Below, one piece after another: positions 17,871-27,518 of a stretch of DNA of 64,000 bases. Position 1 is the first letter of the stretch. Each line of letters begins with the position of its first letter. Location: contig JAOTRV010000017.1 of NCBI GenBank assembly GCA_030247575.1, forward strand, positions 22,985-86,984, in the 5' to 3' direction. The notes below the pieces were generated by a model. The model saw nothing but the letters and a program-made list of their open reading frames with translations, searched no databases and was not told the DNA's origin. The stretch is from Sulfuritalea sp. GTDB taxonomy: Bacteria > Pseudomonadota > Gammaproteobacteria > Burkholderiales > Rhodocyclaceae. A program made the position numbers and the translations under genes.

Positions 17871-19346
17871 ATGAAGACTCGCGCAACCGCTTATCCGATC
17901 TGGAACCGCTTTCAGCGGTCGCTTGACGACCCACTGTCATTGCGCGAGCAACTGGTACGGTTCTTTCGCAAGGGCGTGGCCGATGGCACCTTGCAACCCG
18001 GCATTCGGTTGCCGGCATCGCGCGTACTGGCGCAGGAACTCGGTCTTTCCAGGATCACCGTCTCCGGGGCTTATGAGCAACTGATCGCGGAGGGATTTCT
18101 GGAGGCGCGACAAGGTGCAGGTACCTACGTGGCGAGCCGAATCGCTGACAAGAAACCTGTTTTGACCGCAGTTTCGCCTCAACGGCAGCCCGCGCCCGGT
18201 TCGCTACGGGCGCGTCGTCTGGCAGGGACGGATTCAATGTCGATGGCGAATCCTGCGTGGCCGCTTACGCCAGGTTTGCCAGCCCTGGATGCGTTCCCCT
18301 ATGCGCTCTGGGGTCGCCTCGAAGGCCGCTTCTGGCGTCGCCGTCCGACCCCCGATCTCTCTTACGGCGATCCTCAAGGCTTCCTGCCGTTGCGCGAGGC
18401 ACTTGCGGAGTATCTGGGCGCAGCGCGTGGCGTCGTCTGCCATCCGCACCAGATTGTCATCACGCCCGGTGCGCAAGCGGCGGTTTCTATCGCGGCGCTG
18501 GCGCTCACCGATATTGGTGAACGTGTCTGGGTCGAGAACCCCGGCTACGATGCCGCCTACCGCTGCTTGGTGTTAGCCGGGGCTGCGGCGGTAGGTATCA
18601 GTGTCGATGCCGAAGGTCTGGATGTTGATGATGGACGGAATCGTGCTCCCGACGCACGGCTCGCAATGGTGTCGCCCTCGCATCAATACCCGATGGGCGT
18701 CACCATGAGTCTGGCGCGTCGTCTCGCGCTGCTGGAGTGGGCCAATGAGGCCAATGCGTTCATCCTTGAAGACGATTACGACAGCGAATTTCGCTACGAA
18801 TGTGCGCCGGCCCCGGCACTCAAGGCGCTTGATGGCGGCAACGGTCGCGTGATTTACATCGGCACGCTCAGCAAACTGCTCGCTCCTGGTCTGAGGCTGG
18901 GCTTCCTGGTTGCTCCCGATGGCTTGATCGACGCTTTGCGCACAGTACGCAATGGCGCGGACTACCGCGTTCCGATGCCACTCCAGGCCACCGCGGCTGA
19001 CTTCATCGGCAATGGCCATCTAGGTACGCACATTCGGCGATCCAAAGCGCTCTACACGGAACGGCGGGCGGCGTTGCTGTCGGCGATCAAGTCGGAAGGC
19101 GGCGGATTGCTGACTGTACCGACCGCCTCGACCGGGCTGCATCTGGTCACCGAGCTGCCTGAACAATGTGACGATCAGCCTCTCGCGGTCGCGGCGCGGG
19201 AACGGCAGATTGGAGTCACTCCGCTGTCGGGATACTTTGTCGATGCTTCCGGAACAAAACGACAAGGCTTGCTGATGGGATTTGGAAATACGCGCTCGGA
19301 ATCGATGAAGGGCGCCATTCAGACGCTATGCAGTCTGATTGAATAA
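17871..19346 (+). CDS. MocR/PdxR-family regulator (GntR wHTH plus aminotransferase fold)
   Basis: A 491-residue regulator. The N-terminal GntR winged helix (about 20-85: LSLREQLVRFFRKGVADGTLQPGIRLPASRVLAQELGLSR...YEQLIAEGFLE) is followed by a fold-type I aminotransferase domain with the PLP lysine in IYIGTLSKLLAPGLRLGFLV and an ED(D)YDSEF block. Such proteins use PLP or its adduct with an amine as effector. It is divergent from the benE-glyA operon, so that operon is its likely target. Start at ATG 17871; in-frame sequence upstream is promoter. Confidence 0.92.
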   Translation: MKTRATAYPIWNRFQRSLDDPLSLREQLVRFFRKGVADGTLQPGIRLPASRVLAQELGLSRITVSGAYEQLIAEGFLEARQGAGTYVASRIADKKPVLTAVSPQRQPAPGSLRARRLAGTDSMSMANPAWPLTPGLPALDAFPYALWGRLEGRFWRRRPTPDLSYGDPQGFLPLREALAEYLGAARGVVCHPHQIVITPGAQAAVSIAALALTDIGERVWVENPGYDAAYRCLVLAGAAAVGISVDAEGLDVDDGRNRAPDARLAMVSPSHQYPMGVTMSLARRLALLEWANEANAFILEDDYDSEFRYECAPAPALKALDGGNGRVIYIGTLSKLLAPGLRLGFLVAPDGLIDALRTVRNGADYRVPMPLQATAADFIGNGHLGTHIRRSKALYTERRAALLSAIKSEGGGLLTVPTASTGLHLVTELPEQCDDQPLAVAARERQIGVTPLSGYFVDASGTKRQGLLMGFGNTRSESMKGAIQTLCSLIE

Positions 19347-19467
19347 ACTTGCAAGACTGATTACGGTCGTTCGGTATTCGCAGGTGACCGACGGCACCCG
19401 ACCCAAAGGAGCTATATGGCCTTCGGCGCCATGACCGGCGGCAATACGTGTGGGAGCCGACGTTCAC

Positions 19468-19809
19468 TTACCTCTTGACGCAATCCGCGCAGAACGGCGC
19501 CGGATCGGCTTCCAGGCGCGCCGGAGGAATTTCCGTACCGCAGCGACAGCACTCACCTTAGCTGCCGTCGGCGACGCGATCATGCACCGCCTCGGTCTTG
19601 CGAATCTCCGTGCTCAGACGCTCGGCCAGACCAGCCGCCATCGCCTGCTGCCGCATGGCATCCGTGCGCGACAACCGGCCTCGCGTGGTGTGGTCGAGTT
19701 CAACGGTTGCGGCGGCGGCTGTGCAGATCAACTCCTCGCGCAGGGTGGCGAACCGACTTTCCAGCAGCGCCGCGGTCTCGCCAGCACCAACTTTCAGGGG
19801 TGTCTTCAT
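19468..19809 (-). pseudogene. DksA/TraR-type zinc-finger protein with an internal stop
   Basis: From ATG 19809 the frame reads 83 residues ending HDRVADGS, then TAA at 19558-19560. It continues in the same frame as GECCRCGTEIPPARLEADP...FCADCV to a second stop at 19468-19470. Without the TAA the 113-residue protein is a clear DksA/TraR-like protein with a C4 zinc finger (CxxC...CxxC) and coiled-coil N-terminus; family members have an aromatic residue at the stop position (YGEC), so TAA probably arose from TAT/TAC. Family role: binding the RNA polymerase secondary channel. Truncation removes the zinc finger. Confidence 0.82.
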
Positions 19810-19959
19810 CCATCAGCGCAGCAACAAAGTGGGAACGGTCGCCGAACGTAGCCGGTCCGAAGTCTTGCTGCCGAGAAACAGGCTACGCGGCGGCGAGTGG
19901 GCGTAGGCGCCTGCCGGCGGGCGCTCTAACCTGGCCTTCGCCAACTGAAGCCGCTCCCC

Positions 19960-20445
19960 TTACGCCGGTTCCGTGATGAGGCTATCAATGTCCGCGACCA
20001 TCTGCTGGTCCGGCTCGACGCCAAAATGCTGTTTGCGCAAACGCCCGGCCCGGTCGATCAGCAGGCTTGTCGGCGTGCCTTGCATCGCGTAGGCGTGCAT
20101 GGTTTGGGGGATCGGTCCGTCAGCACTTGCCTGGTCTACCGCCACCGGGAAGGGGATGCGGAACTCGTGCAGATAGACCGCGAGCGCCGCCGGCGTCATG
20201 ACCTCGTGATGTTCGAATACGGTGTGCAAGCCGATCACCGCCACGTCGCTGTCCGGCCGGCCTTGTTGATAGCGCTGCCACAAGCGCACCGCCTGCGGCC
20301 CTCCCTGCATTACGCAGGCCGGACACAGCATCTGAAACGCATGGACCAGCACCACCTTGCCGCGCAATTCATCCAGCGTTATGGCGCGATTGCTGTTGAG
20401 CCACTGCGAAACGCGCAGGGCGGGGGCGGCGGAACCCCGATTCAA
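19960..20445 (-). CDS. TlpA/AhpC-type redoxin with a CPAC motif
   Basis: About 161 residues with a thioredoxin-like fold: LDELRGKVVLVHAFQMLCPACVMQG carries the CPAC pair, later GTPTSLLIDRAGRLRKQHFG holds the cis-Pro region. No signal peptide is evident. The start is uncertain: TTG 20445 overlaps the upstream TGA (TTGA) and begins just before the domain, while an ATG at 20496 would overlap the cytochrome gene by 55 nt. It is cotranscribed with the P460-type cytochrome, suggesting a shared oxidative or nitrosative role (inference). Confidence 0.8.
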   Translation of the reverse strand: MNRGSAAPALRVSQWLNSNRAITLDELRGKVVLVHAFQMLCPACVMQGGPQAVRLWQRYQQGRPDSDVAVIGLHTVFEHHEVMTPAALAVYLHEFRIPFPVAVDQASADGPIPQTMHAYAMQGTPTSLLIDRAGRLRKQHFGVEPDQQMVADIDSLITEPA

Positions 20446-20939
20446 GGGCGCGCCTTGCTGAAGACGAAGCCGGCGTCTTTTTGCGCGATGTGGCACTGGT
20501 GACAGGCCGTCAGTGCATTGGCGCCCACCGCGCGTTCGGTGCTGCTGTCGCCCTTGAATCCCTCGTAGCCCCAGCCGCCGGTCGCGGCATATTTGCGCGC
20601 GTTGCGATGCATGACACCGACCACCTTGCGCGAACCTTCGACGACGGCGTTGTCGGCCGACTTCGCCTCGAGCAGGTCGAACACGATGACGGCGCCGTCA
20701 GCCCATTTCCCCATCTTGTAACCCGCCATGGCGGCCTTGTTCGCGTAAAGATGGTGAATGCCGCCGAACGCGTCGTATAGCCCGTGGCCGGGATTGATGA
20801 CCATCGACTTGACATGGTGCCAGTCGCGGTAACCTTGCGGATAAGGCACCGGGTTTGCATCCGCCGCGCCGACGGAACTGCTTGAAACAGCCGCGGATAG
20901 GACGATAATGGACGCTGCGCGAGAAAGAGTGATTCGCAT
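20442..20939 (-). CDS. Cytochrome P460-family periplasmic haem protein
   Basis: A 165-residue precursor with a signal peptide cleaved near SVGAADA. The body YRDWHHVKSMVINPGHGLYDAFGGIHHLYAN...GAVIVFDLLE and a single c-type haem motif CHQCH near the C-terminus match the cytochrome P460/c'-beta group. P460 oxidises hydroxylamine through a Lys-haem cross-link, whereas c'-beta proteins bind NO; several Lys are present but I cannot tell whether the cross-link Lys is conserved. First gene of a two-gene unit with a redoxin, divergent from an HxlR regulator. Confidence 0.84.
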   Translation of the reverse strand: MRITLSRAASIIVLSAAVSSSSVGAADANPVPYPQGYRDWHHVKSMVINPGHGLYDAFGGIHHLYANKAAMAGYKMGKWADGAVIVFDLLEAKSADNAVVEGSRKVVGVMHRNARKYAATGGWGYEGFKGDSSTERAVGANALTACHQCHIAQKDAGFVFSKARP

Positions 20940-21035
20940 TTTGCATTCCTTTCGATTGGGTTTTGTGTGAGCAGACAGGAACCAATCTACGAGCCGGTGA
21001 AGGTCGCGGCAAGCGGGTACAAACCGGTCGGGTAG

Positions 21036-21049
21036 GCACCTTTTGGTGC
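21036..21049. promoter_or_regulatory. GCACC-TTTT-GGTGC inverted repeat
   Basis: A perfect 5-bp inverted repeat in the divergent gap between the P460 cytochrome and hxlR-type genes. Placement suggests an operator for the regulator, though HxlR sites vary and the arms are short. Confidence 0.35.
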
Positions 21050-21087
21050 ATTTTGTTGATCACAAACGGGATAAATATTTTCGGCGC

Positions 21088-21426
21088 ATGAGCAGTCCCA
21101 GCGTTCATCAGATGGTGGAAAGCATCATTGGCTGCAAATGGTCGCTGACCGTTTTGAGCCTGGTGCGAAAAGGCGTGCGCCGTCCCGGCGAAATGGAGCA
21201 TGCGATTGACGGCCTCAGCGGCAAGGTGCTCAACGAGCGACTGACCAAGCTGGTGCGCTTTGGCATTCTGGACAAGACCAGTTTCCCCGAAGTGCCGCCG
21301 CACGTGGAATACCAGCTGACCGCCTTCGGCAGGCATTTCATCACGCTGATCGATCAGGTTGACGAACTGCAGATGACTCTGGAGCGCACGACTGTTCAGC
21401 GTTCCGGCAACGCGAAATCCCGCTAG
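21088..21426 (+). CDS. HxlR-family transcriptional regulator
   Basis: A 112-residue winged-helix protein: VHQMVESIIGCKWSLTVLSLVRKGVRRPGEME, LSGKVLNERLTKLVRFGILDK, and PPHVEYQLTAFGRHF are HxlR hallmarks. Cys16 sits where several redox-sensing HxlR members carry their reactive Cys near the N-terminus. ATG 21088 was chosen; a TTG at 21043 would add 15 residues overlapping the inverted repeat. Probable regulator of the divergent cytochrome/redoxin pair. Confidence 0.87.
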   Translation: MSSPSVHQMVESIIGCKWSLTVLSLVRKGVRRPGEMEHAIDGLSGKVLNERLTKLVRFGILDKTSFPEVPPHVEYQLTAFGRHFITLIDQVDELQMTLERTTVQRSGNAKSR

Positions 21427-21935
21427 GTCGAAGGACAAAGGATAGGAAATCCAATGGGCCTTCGGGGAGTATGGCTAACGCCGAGCACTGCAGTCAATCA
21501 CCGATGTCGTGCCAGCATGCGTCACGATTTGCAGAAAAGCTACTCGAAGCGCACCCCAAGCACTGCCTGATGCCTGATGCTTGGAGAGTGGCGGCTATGG
21601 GGAGAGAAGCTGCCCCTCAGAAAGGTACGTTTCGTGAATGGCGTTGCGCCGGAGATATACCGAAGTCATGCCTTGTGACTGACGGCTCCCGCTGCATTGG
21701 AGCCAATCAGGCGAGAAAATTGGGTGCCGCCGATCCAATGGCTGCTTCCGAGAAAGCACGGCAAACGAACCTGAGAATTGGAGGATTGACCCGACTGGCG
21801 GCTCCTGGCCGAATCCGGCCGAACCGAGTCAATCGAAATGGCATGCGGAACGCAGGCGTCGACCGCTGGCGCAGCAGAGCCGTCGCTGGCGTCGGTGCGT
21901 TTCAATTCCTGACTATTCGATAATCGTTTGCTAAT
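21427..21935. other. 509-bp spacer, no supported gene
   Basis: An open frame crosses 21471-21923 but has no ribosome site, no recognisable motif and unbiased composition with many Arg/Ala from GC-rich third frames. The GC content is lower and erratic. I see no clear promoter or RNA gene; it resembles decayed sequence. Confidence 0.4.
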
Positions 21936-24557
21936 ATGCGTACTTCCGCCCTCCGCCCCATTCTGATGACATCCCGCCGCAATCCATTGCTGGCCAAGTG
22001 GCTGCCTTTCCTGAGGTGGTGGCCGCGGGTCAACCGCGCGACGCTGCGCGACGATCTCATCGCGGGCCTCACCGGCGCGCTGATCGTGCTGCCGCAAGGC
22101 GTCGCCTTCGCCACCATCGCCGGTCTGCCGCCGCAATACGGCCTGTATGCCGCCATGCTGCCGGCCGTGATCGCCGCGCTGTTCGGTTCGAGCTGGCACC
22201 TCGTCTCCGGGCCGACCACGGCCATTTCGATTGCCGTGTTCGCCGCCCTGTCGCATCAGGCCGAGCCCGGCTCGGCCCATTACATCAGCCTGGTGCTGAC
22301 GCTGACCTTCCTCGTCGGCGTGTTCCAGCTGGTGCTGGGACTGGCGCGCATGGGCGTGCTGGTCAATTTCATTTCGCACACCGTGGTCATCGGCTTCACC
22401 TCGGGCGCCGCCATCCTCATCGCGGCGAGCCAGGTCAGGAGTTTCTTCGGCATCGACATTCCGCGCGGCACGCCCTTCTACGAAACCATCCGCCTGCTCT
22501 TCGTCCAGTTCGCCGACATCAATCCCTGGGTGACGGCCGTCGCCGGCATCACGCTGGCCAGCGGTATCCTGACCCGCCGCTACCTGAAGAAGCTGCCCTA
22601 CATGATCGTCGCCATGATCGTCGGCAGCCTGTTCGCCGAAGGCCTCAATCTCCGGCTCGGCCAGGATGCCACGGGCATCATCACGATAGGCGCGCTGCCG
22701 GCCACGCTGCCGCCGCTGTCGCTGCCCGATTTCTCGCTGGCGTCGCTGCGCGTGACCATCGGCCCGGCGCTGGTCATCACCATGCTGGCGCTGACCGAGG
22801 CGGTGTCGATCAGCCGCGCCATCGCCGTGCGCTCCGAGCAGCGCGTCGACGGCAACCAGGAATTCATCGGCCAGGGGCTGTCCAACATCGTCGGCGCCTT
22901 TTTCTCGGGCTACGCTTCCTCCGGTTCGTTCAACCGCAGCGGCGTCAATTACGAAGCGGGGGCGCGCACGCCGCTGGCCTCGATCTTCGCCTCGATCGCC
23001 CTGGTCGCGGTGCTGCTGCTGGTGGCGCCCCTCGCCGCCTACCTGCCTACCGCCGCAATGGCCGGCATCCTGTTTCTGGTGGCCTGGGGCCTGGTCGATT
23101 TTCACCACATCGAGAGCATCTGGCACACCAGCAAGGCGGAATCGGCAATTCTCGCGGCGACGCTGATCGGCACGCTGTTCAACCTCGAAGCCGGCATTTT
23201 CGTCGGCGTCTTCCTCTCGCTGGTGATGTTCCTCTACCGCACCTCGCGCCCCGAGATCATCCCCGTGGTGCCGGCGCCCGAGGAAGGCGCCTACCACTTC
23301 GTGCGCGCCCGCGGCCACCCTGAATGCCCGCAACTGCGCATCGTGCGCATCAACGGCCCGCTCTACTTCGGCGCCGCCAACTATGTGCAGCAGGCATTGC
23401 AGCAGATCGACGAGGACAACCCCCTGCAGAAGTCCGTGCTGATCGCGGCGGCCAGCCTGAGCTATATCGACGTCGCCGGGGCCGAGGTGCTGGCCCAGGA
23501 AGCGCGCCGCCGCCGCCGGCTCGGCGGCGGCCTGTATTTCTACCGGCTCAACCAGCGGCTGCAAAACTTCCTCAAGCAGGGCAACTATGTCAAGGACATC
23601 GGCGAGGGGGCCTTCTTCCCGGTCATGACCAACGTCACCGGCGCGCTTTACTGGACGCTCGACCCGGATGTCTGCCGCACCTGCAAGACGCGCATCTTCA
23701 AGGAGTGCCATGACAAGCTGCTGCCCGACGGCCTGCGTCGCCAGCGCCTGCTGCTGGCCACCGACGGCAGCGAATTTTCGGCGGCACCGGCGGCGATCGC
23801 CATCGCGCTGGCGCGCAGTTTCGGGGTCACGCTCGACATCATGACCGCCGTCGGCACACTCGATGAAACCGGACTGGCGCGCGAGCGCCTCGCCCCGGTG
23901 CAGCGCCAGGCGCTGGTGGCCGGCGTCGACAACGAGGAAATCGTGCGCCAGGGCAAGCAGCCGGTGCAGGAAGTTATCGCCGCCGCCGCGGCTGCCGACA
24001 CCAACATTCTCGTCATCGGCCGGCGGCCGCCGCGGGGCGACCTCAAGGACAAACTGCTTGGCGACGCCGCCGCGCAAATCATCGGCAGCGCGCCCTGCCA
24101 CGTCCTGGTCGCCGGCCCGCAGGCCGCTATGTGGCAAAAACGGATCATCCTGGCCAGCGACGGCACCGACAGCAGCGACTCCATCGCCGAAGTCGCCGGC
24201 CAGATCGCCCGGGTCACCGGCACGCCGGTCACCGTCGTCGGCGCCATCGCCCACGAAAAGGATCGCGCGGAAGCCTTCGCCGACGCCGGGCACAAGGCGG
24301 GCCTGATGCGACTCGACGGGGTGGAATGCGACACGCGCATCGTCTGCGCCGCACCGGAGCAGGCGATCATCGATGCGGCAAGGGAGCTCGACGCCGACCT
24401 CGTCGTGGTCGGCCATCACCGCGGCAAGGGACTCAATCGCGTCATTGCCGGCAGCGTCACCGACCGGGTGGTCGGCACACTGGCCTGTGCCGTGCTGGTG
24501 GTCAAGCCGGCGGCGGAAACCGGCGACGTCAAGGCCGCCATCGACAAGCAATCCTGA
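21936..24557 (+). CDS. SulP anion transporter fused to STAS and two UspA domains
   Basis: An 873-residue multidomain inner-membrane protein. Residues about 20-410 form the SulP transporter (GLTGALIVLPQGVAFATIAGLPPQYGLYAA, TGPTTA-like SGPTTAISI, GYASSGSFNRSGVNYEAGARTPLASI); about 440-570 a STAS domain (FGAANYVQQ...SLSYIDVAGAEVL). A Cys cluster CRTCKTRIFKEC (about 582-593) links to two tandem Usp domains starting near 602 (LLLATDGSEFS) and 734 (IILASDGTDSS). Both end in Usp-type blocks leading to HVLVAG and AVLVVKP. The substrate could be sulfate, bicarbonate or another anion. The Usp pair suggests nucleotide or stress gating of transport (inference). Confidence 0.93.
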   Translation: MRTSALRPILMTSRRNPLLAKWLPFLRWWPRVNRATLRDDLIAGLTGALIVLPQGVAFATIAGLPPQYGLYAAMLPAVIAALFGSSWHLVSGPTTAISIAVFAALSHQAEPGSAHYISLVLTLTFLVGVFQLVLGLARMGVLVNFISHTVVIGFTSGAAILIAASQVRSFFGIDIPRGTPFYETIRLLFVQFADINPWVTAVAGITLASGILTRRYLKKLPYMIVAMIVGSLFAEGLNLRLGQDATGIITIGALPATLPPLSLPDFSLASLRVTIGPALVITMLALTEAVSISRAIAVRSEQRVDGNQEFIGQGLSNIVGAFFSGYASSGSFNRSGVNYEAGARTPLASIFASIALVAVLLLVAPLAAYLPTAAMAGILFLVAWGLVDFHHIESIWHTSKAESAILAATLIGTLFNLEAGIFVGVFLSLVMFLYRTSRPEIIPVVPAPEEGAYHFVRARGHPECPQLRIVRINGPLYFGAANYVQQALQQIDEDNPLQKSVLIAAASLSYIDVAGAEVLAQEARRRRRLGGGLYFYRLNQRLQNFLKQGNYVKDIGEGAFFPVMTNVTGALYWTLDPDVCRTCKTRIFKECHDKLLPDGLRRQRLLLATDGSEFSAAPAAIAIALARSFGVTLDIMTAVGTLDETGLARERLAPVQRQALVAGVDNEEIVRQGKQPVQEVIAAAAAADTNILVIGRRPPRGDLKDKLLGDAAAQIIGSAPCHVLVAGPQAAMWQKRIILASDGTDSSDSIAEVAGQIARVTGTPVTVVGAIAHEKDRAEAFADAGHKAGLMRLDGVECDTRIVCAAPEQAIIDAARELDADLVVVGHHRGKGLNRVIAGSVTDRVVGTLACAVLVVKPAAETGDVKAAIDKQS

Positions 24558-24617
24558 ACGCCCGCAACGCCGATCGCCCAGGCGGCCGCCTGGCCTGCGA
24601 CTGTTGCGGGCGGCGGG

Positions 24618-25055
24618 TCAGGCGACCGGCATCGGCATGGCGCGCCGGTCGAGCAGCGCCATCCAGCCGCGGATCACCCGGTAGAGCACCCACAGCCCGG
24701 TACCGACGATGACCATGAACGCCGCCGGAATGCCGATCAGGGTGAGCGCCAGCAGGCCGGCCACCAGCAGCCACAGGGCGGCAAACCAGAAACTGCGCAA
24801 CTGCCAGCGCCAGTGCGTCGCCAGCCAGGTGCCGCGCACCCTGCCGGAGGTGACATAGTTGATGATCACGGCAATGATCGACGGCCAGCCGAAAACGAAG
24901 GCGCCGATAATGGTGGCCGAGCTGAGGATCCCGGACGCGGCCGACAGCGCATGCAGTCCGTACATCACATGGCACCAGGCGCGCGGGCCGTCCAGATCGC
25001 CTTCCGGCTGGCCGCTGGCTTCATCCTGCGCGGGAATCACTTCGGGTTCGGTCAT
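24618..25055 (-). CDS. Small multi-pass membrane protein (COG3671/DUF4870-like)
   Basis: A 145-residue protein with an acidic N-terminal tail, then three to four membrane helices (HALSAASGILSSATIIGAFVFG, IIAVIINYV, FWFAALWLLVAGLLALTLIGIPAAFMVIVG) and RGTWLATHWRWQLRSFW between them. This layout matches the uncharacterised COG3671 membrane family. Start ATG 25055 has GGAGC 6-8 nt upstream. It is 8 bp after ubiD in the same direction, but no role in ubiquinone synthesis is implied. Confidence 0.78.
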   Translation of the reverse strand: MTEPEVIPAQDEASGQPEGDLDGPRAWCHVMYGLHALSAASGILSSATIIGAFVFGWPSIIAVIINYVTSGRVRGTWLATHWRWQLRSFWFAALWLLVAGLLALTLIGIPAAFMVIVGTGLWVLYRVIRGWMALLDRRAMPMPVA

Positions 25056-25063
25056 TGCGGCTC

Positions 25064-26554
25064 CTAGAGTCCCAGGTCTTGCCACAGCGCATCGACGCGC
25101 TGCTTGACGGCCGGGTCCATGACGATCGGACGACCCCACTCGCGGGTCGTTTCGCCCGGCCACTTGTTGGTCGCATCGATGCCCATTTTGCTCCCGAGGC
25201 TCGCCACCGGTGAAGCGAAATCGAGGTAATCAATGGGCGTGTTCTCGGCTATCAGCGTGTCGCGCGCGGCGTCGACCCGCGTGGTGAGCGCCCAGATCAC
25301 TTCCGGCCAGGAGCGCACATCGACATCGTCGTCGGTGACGATGATGAACTTGGTGTACATGAACTGGCGCAGGAAGCTCCAGATGCCGAACATCACGCGC
25401 TTGGCATGTCCCGGATACTGCTTCCTGATGCTGACCACGGCCATGCGGTAGGAACAGCCCTCGGGCGGCAGGTAGAAATCGACGATCTCGGGGAACTGCT
25501 TTTGCAGCAGCGGCACGAAGACTTCGTTCAGGGCCAGACCGAGCATCGCCGGCTCGTCCGGCGGCTTGCCGGTGTAGGTGGAATGGTAGATCGGATCGCG
25601 GCGCATGGTGATGCGCTCGATGGTGAACACCGGAAACCCGGCCACCTCGTTGTAATACCCGGTGTGGTCGCCGTAAGGTCCCTCCGCGGCGGTTTGACCG
25701 GGATTGATGACGCCTTCCAGCACGAATTCCGCCGAGGCCGGCACCTGCAGGTCGGAGCCGAGGCACTTCACCACTTCGGTCTTCGCGCCGCGCAACAGGC
25801 CGGCGAACTGGTATTCCGACAGCGTATCGGGAACCGGCGTGACCGCCGCCAGGATCGTCGCCGGATCGGCGCCGATCACCACCGCCACCGGGAAAGGCTC
25901 GCCGGGGTGCGCCGCGCAATGTTCGCGGTAATCCAGCGCGCCGCCGCGATGCGCCAGCCAGCGCATGATGACCTTGTCGCGCCCGATGATCTGCTGGCGA
26001 TAAATGCCGAGGTTCTGCCGGGGCCGCGACGGCCCACGCGTGACGACCAGGCCCCAGGTGATCAGGGGCGCCGCGTCGCCGGGCCAGCAGGTCTGCACCG
26101 GCAGGCGCGCCAGATCGACGTCGCGGCCTTCCCAAACCACGTCCTGACAGGGCGCCGAGTTCAGCAGCTTCGGCGCCATGTGGAGTACCTGTTTGAATAC
26201 CGGCAGCTTCTCCCATGCATCCTTGAGGCCCTTGGGCGGCTCGGGCTCCTTGAGAAAGGCCAGCAGCGTGCCGACGTCGCGCAGGCGGGGTTTCCAGTCG
26301 GCAGCTGCATTGCTGTCGCCCTCGCCGGCGGCAATGCCGAGCGCCACCCGGCGCGGCGTGCCGAACAGGTTGGCCAGCACCGGAATCGAATGGCCCTTCG
26401 GCTTCTCGAAGAGCAGGGCCGGCCCGCCGGCGCGCAGCACGCGATCGGCGATTTCGGTCATTTCCAGATTCGGGTCCACCTCGACGGCGATGCGCTTGAG
26501 TTCGCCGAGCGCTTCGAGTTGAACGATGAAATCGCGCAGGTCGGTATGTTTCAT
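25064..26554 (-). CDS. ubiD: UbiD-family 4-hydroxy-3-polyprenylbenzoate decarboxylase
   Basis: A 496-residue prenyl-FMN-dependent decarboxylase for the third step of ubiquinone synthesis. It shows [21 protein letters not shown]-like [39 protein letters not shown], and the E-x-P...E motif region [13 protein letters not shown]. Length equals the E. coli enzyme. Located directly after ubiA in the same direction, a common pairing; the ubiX flavin prenyltransferase is not in the window. Confidence 0.96.
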   Translation of the reverse strand: MKHTDLRDFIVQLEALGELKRIAVEVDPNLEMTEIADRVLRAGGPALLFEKPKGHSIPVLANLFGTPRRVALGIAAGEGDSNAAADWKPRLRDVGTLLAFLKEPEPPKGLKDAWEKLPVFKQVLHMAPKLLNSAPCQDVVWEGRDVDLARLPVQTCWPGDAAPLITWGLVVTRGPSRPRQNLGIYRQQIIGRDKVIMRWLAHRGGALDYREHCAAHPGEPFPVAVVIGADPATILAAVTPVPDTLSEYQFAGLLRGAKTEVVKCLGSDLQVPASAEFVLEGVINPGQTAAEGPYGDHTGYYNEVAGFPVFTIERITMRRDPIYHSTYTGKPPDEPAMLGLALNEVFVPLLQKQFPEIVDFYLPPEGCSYRMAVVSIRKQYPGHAKRVMFGIWSFLRQFMYTKFIIVTDDDVDVRSWPEVIWALTTRVDAARDTLIAENTPIDYLDFASPVASLGSKMGIDATNKWPGETTREWGRPIVMDPAVKQRVDALWQDLGL

Positions 26555-26588
26555 GATGTCAGTGTAACCGCCCGACGCCCCGCAGGCA

Positions 26589-27476
26589 TCACTGCGTCAG
26601 CCAGGGCCGGAGATTGAGCTCGGCGACGATGCCGGCGAAGATCGCCGCACCGAGCCAGTTGTTGTGGCGGAAGGCGGCAAAGCTGCCCTCGCGGCTGCGG
26701 CCGCGGATCAGCGTGTAGTGATATCCGGCGATCGCGGCCGCAACCACCAGCCCGCCGAAATAGCCGGCACCGTAGCGCAGGTCCCAGCCGACCGCAGCCA
26801 GAATGCCGAGCATGGCGGCGTAGCAGATCATCACGGCCAGCACGTCGAAGCGGCCGAAGGTGATCGCGGACGTATGGATGCCGATCTTGAGGTCGTCCTC
26901 GCGGTCGACCATGGCGTACTCGGTGTCGTAGGCCAGCGCCCAGAAGATGTTGGCCAGCAGCAGCGTCCAGCCCAGCGGGCCGACTTCGCCGGTCGCCGCG
27001 GCGAAGGCCATGGGAATGCCGAAGCCGAAGGCGACGCCGAGATAGGCCTGCGGCAGGAAAAAGAAGCGCTTGGTGAAGGGATAGCTGGCGGCGAGGAACA
27101 GCGCGATCAGCGTCAGCCACCAGACCTCGCGGAAGATCGGCAGCACCAGCAGGAAGGCGCAGAAAATCAGCACCGCGGCCAGCGTCAATGCTTCATGAAC
27201 GGAAACCTTGCGCGCCGCCAGCGGCCGGTTCCGGGTGCGTTCGACATGCGGATCGAAATCGCGATCGGCATAGTCGTTGATGACACAACCGGCGGAACGC
27301 ATCAGCAGCGTGCCCAGGGCGAATATCCAGACCAGCATCCAGTGCGGCTGCCCGCGGGTCGCGATCCACAACGCCCACAACGTCGGCCACAGCAGCAGCA
27401 GCGTGCCGATCGGCTTGTCCAGCCGCATCAGCTTTTCGTAGAGGTCGAGGCGCTGCTTGAGTTCTTCGAGTGTCAT
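26589..27476 (-). CDS. ubiA: 4-hydroxybenzoate octaprenyltransferase
   Basis: A 295-residue polytopic membrane prenyltransferase joining the polyprenyl chain to 4-hydroxybenzoate. Both Asp-rich motifs are present: [21 protein letters not shown] and [22 protein letters not shown]. About eight hydrophobic helices alternate with these. It is followed 34 bp later by ubiD and probably cotranscribed. Confidence 0.97.
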   Translation of the reverse strand: MTLEELKQRLDLYEKLMRLDKPIGTLLLLWPTLWALWIATRGQPHWMLVWIFALGTLLMRSAGCVINDYADRDFDPHVERTRNRPLAARKVSVHEALTLAAVLIFCAFLLVLPIFREVWWLTLIALFLAASYPFTKRFFFLPQAYLGVAFGFGIPMAFAAATGEVGPLGWTLLLANIFWALAYDTEYAMVDREDDLKIGIHTSAITFGRFDVLAVMICYAAMLGILAAVGWDLRYGAGYFGGLVVAAAIAGYHYTLIRGRSREGSFAAFRHNNWLGAAIFAGIVAELNLRPWLTQ

Positions 27477-27518
27477 GCGTCAAATTTTACCGGCAGCCGA
27501 CCCAGCTCGCTGTCAGCC

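Noticed and set aside
21471-21923. A 150-codon frame upstream of the SulP gene
   Set aside because: No ribosome site, no recognised motif and unbiased codon use; left as non-coding spacer.
21666-24551. A 961-codon open frame on the minus strand
   Set aside because: Antisense shadow of the SulP-STAS-Usp fusion gene, with composition typical of such shadows (Asp/Arg/Gly/His-rich).
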